From Mycolicibacterium flavescens (GTDB lineage Bacteria > Actinomycetota > Actinomycetes > Mycobacteriales > Mycobacteriaceae), in the NCBI GenBank assembly GCA_900637135.1, contig LR134353.1, positions 1,798,001-1,862,000 of the forward strand: a DNA stretch of 64,000 nucleotides, written 5' to 3'. A program made the position numbers and the translations under genes. The notes under the pieces were generated by a model. The model was given only the letters and a program-made list of their open reading frames with translations, was not told the DNA's origin and did no database searches. Of this stretch, positions 17,112 to 25,088 are shown piece by piece. How positions within the stretch are numbered: the first letter of the stretch is position 1; each line of letters starts with the position of its first letter.

Positions 17112-18299
17112 ATGGTCCGAACCGTAGCTGCCGAGAACCGTGCGCGGGTGCTGCCGCCGATGACCCCTGCGCAGGGGCGGCCGTTCGGCATCTACATCCA
17201 CGTGCCGTTCTGCGCGACCCGCTGCGGCTACTGCGACTTCAACACCTACACGCCCGGCGAGCTGGGCGGCGCCAACCCGGACGGGTGGCTTGCGGCGCTG
17301 CGGATCGAGTTGGCGCAGGCGGCGGCGCATCTGGGCCGTATCCCCGAGGTCGACAGCGTGTTCGTCGGCGGGGGCACACCGTCGCTGCTGGGCGGGCCCG
17401 GGCTGGCCGCGGTTCTCGACGCCGTGCGGGCGCACTTCCCGCTGGCGCCGGGTGCCGAGGTCACCACGGAAGCCAACCCGGAGTCGACGTCTCCGCTGCT
17501 GTTCGACCAGCTGTTGGCGGCCGGGTACACCCGGGTCTCGCTGGGCATGCAGTCGGCGGCTGCCCATGTGTTGGCGGCTCTCGACCGGAAACATTCGCCG
17601 GGCCGGGCGCTCGCCGCGGCGCGGGAGGCCCGTGCGGCCGGGTTCGGCCACGTCAACCTCGACCTGATCTACGGCACGCCGGGGGAGTCCGACGACGACC
17701 TGCTGTGCTCGGTCGACACCGTCGTCGAGGCCGGCGTCGACCATGTCTCGGCCTACGCGCTGGTCATCGAGGACGGCACGGCGATGGCCCGGCGGGTGCG
17801 CCGCGGCGAGCTCGTGCCGACCGATGACGACGTGCTGGCCCGCCGCTACGAGCTGCTCGACGCGCGCCTGGCGGAGGCCGGCTTCGCCTGGTACGAGGTC
17901 TCGAACTGGAGCAGACCGGGCGGAGAGTGCCAACACAACATCGGCTACTGGAACGGCGGCCAGTGGTGGGGCGCGGGACCGGGTGCGCACGGGTTCGTCG
18001 ACGCGGTGCGCTGGTGGAACGTCAAGCATCCGAACGCGTACGCCCAAACGTTGACCGATGGTCGCCTGCCGGTGGTCGACTTCGAGCACCTCGACGCCGG
18101 CACCCTGCATCTCGAGGACGTGATGCTGCGGGTGCGGTTGCGTGACGGGCTCCCGACGAGCGTGCTGAGTGCGGACGAGCGGGAGCGCGCCGCCGTCGCG
18201 ATCGCCGACGGGCTGTTGAGCCGGGTTGACGACCGTCTGGTGCTCACCGACCGCGGCAGGCTGCTGGCCGACGCGGTGGTCCGCGACCTGCTGGACTGA
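17112..18299 (+). CDS. hemW: radical SAM heme chaperone HemW
   Basis: A 395-residue protein of the HemN/HemW family. The radical-SAM cluster motif is FCATRCGYCDF (C-x3-C-x2-C). Other family blocks are VFVGGGTPSLLG, EANPEST, RVSLGMQS, VNLDLIYGTPGES, and WYEVSNWSRPGGECQHNIGYWNGGQWWGAGPGAHG near the C-terminus. HemW-type proteins lack the coproporphyrinogen oxidase trip-wire and handle heme; the older label is HemN. ATG at 17112 is used; ATG at 17160 would match the shorter M. tuberculosis protein. In M. tuberculosis mbtI follows close by, but not here. Confidence 0.9.
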   Translation: MVRTVAAENRARVLPPMTPAQGRPFGIYIHVPFCATRCGYCDFNTYTPGELGGANPDGWLAALRIELAQAAAHLGRIPEVDSVFVGGGTPSLLGGPGLAAVLDAVRAHFPLAPGAEVTTEANPESTSPLLFDQLLAAGYTRVSLGMQSAAAHVLAALDRKHSPGRALAAAREARAAGFGHVNLDLIYGTPGESDDDLLCSVDTVVEAGVDHVSAYALVIEDGTAMARRVRRGELVPTDDDVLARRYELLDARLAEAGFAWYEVSNWSRPGGECQHNIGYWNGGQWWGAGPGAHGFVDAVRWWNVKHPNAYAQTLTDGRLPVVDFEHLDAGTLHLEDVMLRVRLRDGLPTSVLSADERERAAVAIADGLLSRVDDRLVLTDRGRLLADAVVRDLLD

Positions 18300-18358
18300 T
18301 CGCCGGGGAACTTCGGCTCCGAAATTCGCCCATAAGCTCACGCTCGCGCGCCGGACAT

Positions 18359-18383
18359 TGAACGATTCTCTGGTGGATGTCGT
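18359..18383 (+). promoter_or_regulatory. ECF-type promoter motif before the sigma gene
   Basis: TGAACG at 18359-18364 and CGT at 18381-18383 are separated by 16 bases. This matches the TGAAC(C)-N16/17-CGT pattern reported for SigL-type promoters in mycobacteria. It lies 35 bases upstream of the sigma ATG, in the right orientation for autoregulation. Confidence 0.45.
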
Positions 18384-18417
18384 AGTGATCAGCGATGACG
18401 ACTGCGGTGGATGAGCG

Positions 18418-18933
18418 ATGACTCCCGACCCCGCGCACGCCGAGTTGCTGCGCGCGATCCACGACGAGCACAGCCAGGCGCTGCTGCGATACGTGCTGCG
18501 GCTGACCCGCGGCGACACACCGTTCGCCGAGGACGTGGTGCAGGAAGCGCTGCTGAGGCTGTGGCGCAAACCCGAGATCCTGCAACAGCCGGGTGACGCC
18601 GCGCGGGCATGGCTGTTCACCGTCGCACGCAACCTCGTCATCGACGACCGGCGCAGCGCGCGGTTCAGCCGGGAATTGCAGACCGACGACCTGCCCGAGC
18701 GGCCGTCGCTCGACGCGATCGGTCCCGCGGTCGACAAGTGGGTGCTGGCCGAGGCGCTGAAATCGCTCAGCGCCGACCACCGCACCGCCATAGTGCGCGC
18801 CTACTATTTCGGGCAAACTGTCGCCGACATCGCCGCACACGAGCGGATCGCCCCGGGCACCGTCAAGTCCAGGCTCCATTACGGGTTGCGCGCGTTGCGG
18901 ATGGCGCTGCAGGAAAGGGGGGTGGTCCAATGA
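18418..18933 (+). CDS. ECF RNA polymerase sigma factor (SigL-like)
   Basis: A 171-residue ECF sigma factor. Region 2 is LLRYVLRLTRGDTPFAEDVVQEALLRLWRKPEIL and ends with WLFTVARNLVIDDRRSARF. Region 4 is ALKSLSADHRTAIVRAYYFGQTVADIAAHERIAPGTVKSRLHYGLRALR, with the helix-turn-helix. The likeness is closest to mycobacterial SigL, mainly because the partner gene matches RslA. ATG at 18418 is used. It is coupled to the anti-sigma gene by an ATGA overlap. SigL in M. tuberculosis controls some PKS genes and its own operon; whether this one controls the PKS just downstream is an open inference. Confidence 0.8.
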   Translation: MTPDPAHAELLRAIHDEHSQALLRYVLRLTRGDTPFAEDVVQEALLRLWRKPEILQQPGDAARAWLFTVARNLVIDDRRSARFSRELQTDDLPERPSLDAIGPAVDKWVLAEALKSLSADHRTAIVRAYYFGQTVADIAAHERIAPGTVKSRLHYGLRALRMALQERGVVQ

Positions 18934-19637
18934 GCGACAAGTTCGACCGGACACCCGTCGCCGACCTCGCCGAATGGGATGCGGCCTACGTGCTCGGCGC
19001 GCTGAGCCCGCAGGACCGTCGCGCCTACGAGGACTACCTCGCCGCGAACCCGGCGCGTGCCGCCGAGGTGGCCGGCCTGGCCGAGATGCCCGCGATGCTG
19101 GCCGCGCTCAGCCGGGAGGAGGCCGCGGCGCTGATCGATGCGGACGAGGGGTCCGCTGTCGAGCAGTCCGCCGATGTCGCCTCGCTGGCGCAGGCCGCGG
19201 CCAAGCGTCAGCGGCGGTCACGCCGCACGATGCTCGCGGCGACGGTCGCGGTCGCGGCCGCGCTGGCGGTCCTCGGCGGTGTCGTGGGCGCCACGGTCTT
19301 CCCCCGCACATCGTCGGTGCAGACAGTGGCGATGGAGCCGATGCAGCCCGGCCAGCGCCAGGGCCTGACCGCACAGCTGGCGGTCACCGAGAAGAAGTGG
19401 GGCACCGAGCTCAACTGGGCCTGCGAGTACACCAAGGACTGGGCCCGCGACGTCGACAGCTACGACATTGTGGTGACGACGCGCGATGGCGTCCAGACGG
19501 CCGTGGGTTCGTGGCGTCCGGCCGGAGACGAGGCGACCGGGCTGTCGGCGGCGACCAGCATCCCGACCGCGGAGATCCGCAGCATCGACATCCGGGTGTC
19601 GGGCAGCGACGAACCGCTGGCCGTCCGCACCTTGTGA
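18930..19637 (+). CDS. RslA-like anti-sigma factor without zinc motif
   Basis: A 235-residue membrane anti-sigma factor. The N-terminal ~60 residues (EWDAAYVLGALSPQDRRAYEDYL) align with the sigma-binding domain of RslA. A single membrane helix at about residues 101-123 (MLAATVAVAAALAVLGGVVGATV) and an extracellular domain follow (EKKWGTELNWACEY, SYDIVVTTRDGVQTAVGSW). RslA and other ZAS proteins carry H-x3-C-x2-C after that first helix. Here the aligned positions are Tyr36, Asn40 and Arg43, so the zinc/redox switch is absent. It overlaps the sigma gene by four bases. Release of the sigma factor must rely on another signal. Confidence 0.8.
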   Translation: MSDKFDRTPVADLAEWDAAYVLGALSPQDRRAYEDYLAANPARAAEVAGLAEMPAMLAALSREEAAALIDADEGSAVEQSADVASLAQAAAKRQRRSRRTMLAATVAVAAALAVLGGVVGATVFPRTSSVQTVAMEPMQPGQRQGLTAQLAVTEKKWGTELNWACEYTKDWARDVDSYDIVVTTRDGVQTAVGSWRPAGDEATGLSAATSIPTAEIRSIDIRVSGSDEPLAVRTL

Positions 19638-19689
19638 CGGTTCGGACGTGCCTCGACCGTCGGCGGAATGACGTCGCGGCAAGCTGATT

Positions 19690-19713
19690 CGAACGTGATT
19701 GGCACCACGTTCG
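19690..19713. repeat. inverted repeat in the PKS upstream region
   Basis: CGAACGTG at 19690-19697 and CACGTTCG at 19706-19713 form a perfect 8-bp inverted repeat with an 8-base spacer. It lies 53 bases after the anti-sigma stop and 104 bases before the PKS start. It may be a regulator operator or a transcription terminator; no T run follows. Confidence 0.4.
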
Positions 19714-19780
19714 CCAGGCCCGCGTAGGTTCCACAAATGAGCCCGGTTATGCCAGTATTGCGGCCATGGCGTGTGGCTTC

Positions 19781-19799
19781 TTAGGCAAGGCTATCCAGG
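19781..19799 (+). promoter_or_regulatory. IdeR-like iron box before the PKS
   Basis: TTAGGCAAGGCTATCCAGG matches the mycobacterial IdeR consensus TTAGGTTAGGCTAACCTAA at 13 of 19 positions, including TTAGG and AGGCTA. It ends 18 bases before the PKS GTG. IdeR with Fe(II) represses such sites, so the PKS should be induced by iron starvation like the mbt genes. Confidence 0.6.
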
Positions 19800-19817
19800 C
19801 TTCGGGACTCAGCTGAC

Positions 19818-22800
19818 GTGACCGATACCGCACCATCCGAGGATTCCGCACGCCCCGACGCGGTCGCGATCATCGGGATCGGTTGCCGCGTTGCCGGTGC
19901 GATCGGCACCCCGGAACAGTTCTGGACCTTCCTGCTCGACGGCGGCAGCGACGTCCGCGAGGTTCCGCCGGAGCGTTGGGAGCCATACCTTCAGCGCGAT
20001 CCCCGCAACGCGGCGGTGCTCAAGGATGTCACCCGGTGGGGAACGTTCCTCGACGACCTGGCCGGGTTCGACGCCGAGTTCTTCGGGGTCTCACCGCGCG
20101 AGGCCGAGCTGATGGACCCCCAGCAGCGGTTGGCGCTCGAGGTGAGCTGGGAGGCCCTCGAGCACGCCGGCGTTCCGCCGAAGTCGTTGGCGGGCAGCGA
20201 CACCGCGGTGCTGATGGGCGTCAACTCCGACGACTACGGCAAGCTGATCATGGAAGACCTGCCGGGCATCGAAGCCTGGACCGGCATCGGAACGTCGCTG
20301 TGCGGCATCGCCAACCGCGTCTCACACCTGCTCGACCTGCGCGGCCCCAGCGTCGCCCTCGACGCGGCGTGCGCGGCCTCGCTGGTCGCGGTGCACCAGG
20401 CGTGCCAGATGCTCAATGCCGGTGAGACGTCGCTGGCGCTGGCTGGCGGGGTCAGCGCGTTGATCGGACCGGGTCTGACCCGGGTGCTCGACGTGGCAGG
20501 CGCGACCGCGCCCGACGGCAGGTGCAAGACCTTCGATGCCTCGGCCGACGGCTACGGGCGCGGCGAAGGTGCGGGCGTGGTGGTGCTCAAGCGCCTCGCC
20601 GACGCGCTGCGCGACGGCGACCACGTGTACGCGGTCGTGCGAGGCGGCGCGGTGGCGCAGGACGGGCGCACCGTCGGCATCATGTCGCCCAACGGCGACG
20701 CGCAGGCCGACATGTTCCGGCGCGCATGCCATTTCGCCGGCATCGCGCCCGCGAGCGTCGGCTTCGTCGAGGCGCACGGTACCGGCACCCCCTCCGGTGA
20801 CCCCACCGAGGTCGGTGCGCTCGCGTCGGTCTACGGGGCGGGCCGCCCCGCCGATGCGCCGTGCCGGATCGGGTCGGTGAAGCCCAACGTCGGCCACCTC
20901 GAAGGCGGCGCCGGAGTGGTGGGACTCATCAAGGCGGCGCTGGCGTTGCACCATCGGACCATCCCCCCGACGGCGGGTGTCACCTCACTGACTCCGGCCG
21001 TCGACTGGGCCAACAGCGGCCTGCGGGTGCCGACGCGCGTCGAGCCCTGGGACGGCGCCGACGGTGCGCCGCGGCGGGCCGCGGTGTGCAGTTACGGCTA
21101 CGGCGGAACGATCGCCCACGTGCTCCTCGAGGAGGCGCCTGCCGCCGAACCGTCCGCGCACCACCCTCCGGCGCAACAGCTTCCGGCGATCATTCCCGTC
21201 TCGGCGCGCAACGTCGCCCGATTGCGCACCCAGGCGGGTGCACTCGCCGATCACCTGCGATACCACCGCGCACCGATCGACGAAGTCGCGGCCACGCTGT
21301 GGACACGGCGTTCACACGAACCGGCCAGGGCCGCCGTGGTGGCCGACGACACCGACGGTGCGGCGGCCGCGTTGACCGCACTGGCCGAAGACATCCCCGA
21401 CCCGTCCGTGGTGACCGGTACGGTGCTGCCCGCCGCGGTCGACGGCGCGGTCTGGGTGTTCTCGGGTCACGGCTCACATTGGGCCGGTATGGGTGGCGAA
21501 CTGCTCACGGCGGCACCGGAATTCGCCGCGGTGATCGACGCGATCGATCCGGTGTTCACCGTGGAGCTGGGGTTCTCGGCGCGCCAGGCGCTGACCACGG
21601 GAGAGCTCGGCGGCACCGACCAGGTGCAGGCGCTGACGTTCGCGATGCAGGCGGGTCTGGCCGCGATGCTGCGTGCGCGCGGCGTCACCCCGGCGGCGGT
21701 CATCGGACACTCGGTCGGCGAGGTCGCGGCCTGTGTCACCGCAGGGGTTTTCGACCTCACCGTCGGTGCCGCGGTGGCGTGCTACCGCGCCCGCGGCTTC
21801 CGGTCGGTGATGGGCAAGGGCGCGATGGCGCTCGTGCGGCTCCCGTTCGCCGAAGCCGAGCGGCGGTTGGCCGGGCGGACCGACGTGGTGGCGGCGATCA
21901 GCGCGTCGCTGGAGTCGACCGTGATATCCGGCACGATCGAGGCGGTCGACGGTGTCTGCCGAGAGTGGACCGAGCAAGGCTTCATGGTGCGTCGCGTCAA
22001 CACCGACGTCGCGTTTCACAGCCCCGCCATGGATGCGCTGACCGGCGAGCTCGGTCGACTCACGGCTTCACTCCCGCCGTCACGCACCCCCGAGATTCCG
22101 CTCTACACAACGGCGTTGGCCGATCCCCGCTCGGCGGCGCCACGCGATCAGCATTACTGGGTGGCCAACCTGCGCGACCGGGTGCGGTTCGCGGAAGCCG
22201 TTTCGGCGGCTATCGAGGACGAGCATCGGCTGTTCCTCGAGGTCTCGGCGCACCCGGTGGTGGCGCACTCGATCGTCGAGACGCTCACGACGGCCGGTAC
22301 CGACCAGCACGCCGTCGTCCCGCTGTTGCGTCGTGATCGCCCCCTGATGCATTCGGTGGCAACGGCGGTCGCCGCGCTGCACTGCCATGGTGCACCGGTG
22401 CAGCACCAGCTGTCATCGGCACCGTGGGTGGCAGATCTCCCGGTGACGCAGTGGCACCACCGCCACTTCTGGCGCACTCCCACCCCTCCGCCCGGCGGCC
22501 GGGGTGTGCACGACGTCGACACCCACACCCTGCTCGGGGGCCGGATCGAGGTGACCGGCGCGGTCGCCTCCAAGATGTGGCAGACCCGCGTGGATCTCGA
22601 CTCCCGTCCGTATCCGGGCGACCACCCGGTGAAGGGCACCGAAATCGTGCCCGCCGCCGTCATCGTCAACACCTTCCTCGGCGTGTCCAACGAGCTGGAC
22701 ACGCGCTGCGACCGTGCGGGCAGGGACCTCGTCGACGTCCGGCTGCGCACCCCGGTGGCGCCCGGACGCGCCCGCGACGTGCAGGTGGTCCTGCAGGACC

Positions 22801-25001
22801 ACGGGCTGACCTTGGCCACCCGCCTCGTCGACGACGACGAGGACACCGTCGACGGCGGCTGGTTGACCCACAGCAGCGCGGTGGTCGCAGCCGACGACGA
22901 CATCGAAGACCTCCTCGGGGAGGTGCTCGACGAGTCGTCCGTGCGCGACGGCTGCCGTGATCCACTGCCCTCGAACCACGTCGTGGACACGCTGGCAACG
23001 CTGGGTGTGGCCGCGATGGGATTCGACTGGGAGATCCTCGAACTGCACGGCGGCGACGGCGAACTGCTCGCCAAGGTCGCCGCGCGCGGGGACCGTACGA
23101 CGCCGGACACCTGGGCCCCGCTGCTGGACGCGGCGACCTCGGCGGCCTCCACGGTGTTCGACGGGCCACCGCGACTGCGGATGCCCGCCCACATCGACCG
23201 CGTGCAGGTGCACGGCCGACCGCCGGCGGTGGCGCTGCTGCACGTTCGGCGCAGGCCCGGAACCACCACGACCGACGTCTTGCTCGCCGAAGAGTCCGGC
23301 AAGGTCCTCGCCTCGCTGACGGGTATGTCGTTCGAAGAGCTCGAAAACCCTTCCGGCAGCGATCTTTCCCGGATGCTGCACCGGCTCTCGTGGCATCCGG
23401 TGCCGTGGCAGGCCGACAGCCGGCCCGGGGCGGTCGTGATCGTCGGCGGAGACACCGCCATCCGCGAGTTCGTGACGCGGGACCTCTCGGCTGCCGAGGT
23501 GCCGCATGCGCTTTACGGCGATGCGGCCGAGATTTCCTCTGCGGCTGAGTCGTTCGACCGTGACACCGTCGTGCTAGTGCTCCCGAGCACGCACGACACA
23601 CCTGAACAGTCGGTCGCGGTGGTGACGCAGACGCTGCGCGGACTGCTCGACCACGGCGCCAAGGCGCGGATGTGGGTGCTCACGCAGGGCGTGTACGAGG
23701 GCGCGAACGTGGCGCACGCACCGCTGTGGGGGTTGGCAAGGGTCGCCGCCGCCGAACACCCGAAGACCTTCGGCGGCGTGATCGACGTGGCCACAGCCGA
23801 ACTGCCGGTCGGGGTCCTCTCATCGGTGCAGGGCCATCCGGTCGTGGCCTTCCGCGACGGTGCCGCCCAATCGGCTCGGCTGTCCGCGGCGGGGCGGGGG
23901 ACCGGAGCGCCGATGCAATGCTCGGCAGGCGGCACCTATGTCATCACCGGCGGCACCGGTGCGCTCGGCTTGCAAATGGCGCAGCGGCTTGCCGACATCG
24001 GCGCACGGCGATTGGTGTTGCTCTCCCGCAGCGGCATGCCCGATCGTTCGCAGTGGCAACCGGATTCGGAGCTGGTCCACACGGTCACCGCACTCGAGGA
24101 GCGCGGTGTGTCCGTGCGCGTGGTGGCGTTGGACATCGCCGCGGCAGGGGCGGCCGACGCGTTGCGCGCCGTGCTGCGCGAACTGCCTCCGGTGCGCGGG
24201 GTGATCCACGCCGCCGGTGTCGAAGCGGGTGCGCTGTTGGTCAACACGACGCCCGAGGACTTCACCGCGGCGATGCGTCCCAAGGTCGACGGGACGCTGA
24301 CCCTTCACGAGGTCTTCCCACCCGAACAGTTGGACTGGCTGGTGCTGTTCTCGTCGTGCGGCTACCTCGCCGGCTTCCCCGGCCAGGGCGCCTACGCATG
24401 CGCGAACTCGTTCCTCGACGGAATGGCGCGCCACCGGCGGGCGCTCGGTGACCGCACCGTCAGCGTCGCCTGGACCGCGTGGCGCGGCCTGGGCATGGGC
24501 TCGACGTCCGGGTTCGTCGCGGCGCAACTGGACGCGCTGGGCATGGACACCATCGGGGCGGACGAAGCGATGCGGGCACTCGACCTGGCGATGCGCCACG
24601 ACGATCCGAACGTTGTTGTGCTGCCGCTACTTCCGGCGGCAGCGTCGGTGCCGATGCTGGCCGACGTGGCGCCCACCGAACTCGATGCCCCGGGAGGCGA
24701 CGATGCACCGGAGGTGAGCCTGGTGGACGCCGACCCCGAACGCGTCGCCCAGGTCGTCACCGCCGCGGTGGCCGCACAGTTGGGCGTGGCCGAGGCCGAC
24801 GTCGACACCGGTTTGCCGCTGGTGGAGGTCGGCGTGGACTCGATCATGACGGTCGGGCTGCTCAAGCAGCTGGAGAAGCAGACCGGGTTGTCGTTACCAC
24901 CGACACTGCTGTGGGAGTACCCGACGGCGGCGGCGGTCTCCGAACGCCTCGTCGAGCTGCTCGGCGCACCGGAGGGTGCGGAGACGGTCGAGGTGTCCTG
25001 A
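19818..25001 (+). CDS. iterative type I PKS, probable 6-methylsalicylic acid synthase
   Basis: A 1727-residue single-module synthase. KS (about 12-450) has DAACAAS with Cys185, His320 (EAHGTGTP) and His360 (NVGHLEGG). AT (about 535-840) has GHSVGE with Ser632 and AFH with His734, the malonyl-CoA signature. The dehydratase/thioester-hydrolase-like domain (about 895-1180) has GDHPVKGTEIVPAAVIVNTFLG with His936, closely resembling bacterial methylsalicylate synthases. KR (about 1370-1560) has VITGGTGALG and Tyr1526. The ACP has VGVDSIM with Ser1675. Order and size match the 6-MSA synthase class, including ChlB1. There is no TE. It lies in place of mbtI and converges on mbtA, so it should supply the aryl acid for mycobactin. 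Related enzymes make larger aromatic acids, so the product is inferred. The start is GTG, with an IdeR box upstream. Confidence 0.88.
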   Translation: MTDTAPSEDSARPDAVAIIGIGCRVAGAIGTPEQFWTFLLDGGSDVREVPPERWEPYLQRDPRNAAVLKDVTRWGTFLDDLAGFDAEFFGVSPREAELMDPQQRLALEVSWEALEHAGVPPKSLAGSDTAVLMGVNSDDYGKLIMEDLPGIEAWTGIGTSLCGIANRVSHLLDLRGPSVALDAACAASLVAVHQACQMLNAGETSLALAGGVSALIGPGLTRVLDVAGATAPDGRCKTFDASADGYGRGEGAGVVVLKRLADALRDGDHVYAVVRGGAVAQDGRTVGIMSPNGDAQADMFRRACHFAGIAPASVGFVEAHGTGTPSGDPTEVGALASVYGAGRPADAPCRIGSVKPNVGHLEGGAGVVGLIKAALALHHRTIPPTAGVTSLTPAVDWANSGLRVPTRVEPWDGADGAPRRAAVCSYGYGGTIAHVLLEEAPAAEPSAHHPPAQQLPAIIPVSARNVARLRTQAGALADHLRYHRAPIDEVAATLWTRRSHEPARAAVVADDTDGAAAALTALAEDIPDPSVVTGTVLPAAVDGAVWVFSGHGSHWAGMGGELLTAAPEFAAVIDAIDPVFTVELGFSARQALTTGELGGTDQVQALTFAMQAGLAAMLRARGVTPAAVIGHSVGEVAACVTAGVFDLTVGAAVACYRARGFRSVMGKGAMALVRLPFAEAERRLAGRTDVVAAISASLESTVISGTIEAVDGVCREWTEQGFMVRRVNTDVAFHSPAMDALTGELGRLTASLPPSRTPEIPLYTTALADPRSAAPRDQHYWVANLRDRVRFAEAVSAAIEDEHRLFLEVSAHPVVAHSIVETLTTAGTDQHAVVPLLRRDRPLMHSVATAVAALHCHGAPVQHQLSSAPWVADLPVTQWHHRHFWRTPTPPPGGRGVHDVDTHTLLGGRIEVTGAVASKMWQTRVDLDSRPYPGDHPVKGTEIVPAAVIVNTFLGVSNELDTRCDRAGRDLVDVRLRTPVAPGRARDVQVVLQDHGLTLATRLVDDDEDTVDGGWLTHSSAVVAADDDIEDLLGEVLDESSVRDGCRDPLPSNHVVDTLATLGVAAMGFDWEILELHGGDGELLAKVAARGDRTTPDTWAPLLDAATSAASTVFDGPPRLRMPAHIDRVQVHGRPPAVALLHVRRRPGTTTTDVLLAEESGKVLASLTGMSFEELENPSGSDLSRMLHRLSWHPVPWQADSRPGAVVIVGGDTAIREFVTRDLSAAEVPHALYGDAAEISSAAESFDRDTVVLVLPSTHDTPEQSVAVVTQTLRGLLDHGAKARMWVLTQGVYEGANVAHAPLWGLARVAAAEHPKTFGGVIDVATAELPVGVLSSVQGHPVVAFRDGAAQSARLSAAGRGTGAPMQCSAGGTYVITGGTGALGLQMAQRLADIGARRLVLLSRSGMPDRSQWQPDSELVHTVTALEERGVSVRVVALDIAAAGAADALRAVLRELPPVRGVIHAAGVEAGALLVNTTPEDFTAAMRPKVDGTLTLHEVFPPEQLDWLVLFSSCGYLAGFPGQGAYACANSFLDGMARHRRALGDRTVSVAWTAWRGLGMGSTSGFVAAQLDALGMDTIGADEAMRALDLAMRHDDPNVVVLPLLPAAASVPMLADVAPTELDAPGGDDAPEVSLVDADPERVAQVVTAAVAAQLGVAEADVDTGLPLVEVGVDSIMTVGLLKQLEKQTGLSLPPTLLWEYPTAAAVSERLVELLGAPEGAETVEVS

Positions 25002-25009
25002 CCGAGAAC

Positions 25010-25074
25010 CCGCCGAAACTGAAGGTTTGCACGAAAAGCCGCCAATATTTGCTGCAGTTCTTCAGTTTCGGCGG
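25010..25074. terminator. 15-bp inverted repeat between convergent PKS and mbtA
   Basis: CCGCCGAAACTGAAG at 25010-25024 and CTTCAGTTTCGGCGG at 25060-25074 are exact reverse complements, separated by 35 bases. The repeat fills the 87-base gap between two gene ends, so it could stop transcription from both sides. Its length and clean ends also fit a small mobile palindromic element used as a terminator. Confidence 0.55.
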
Positions 25075-25088
25075 CGCGTCAGCTCGTG

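Noticed and set aside
19638..19817. An ECF (SigL-type) promoter for the PKS
   Set aside because: GAAC occurs at 19691, but no CGT follows at 16-17 bases; the nearest are at about 12 and 27 bases.
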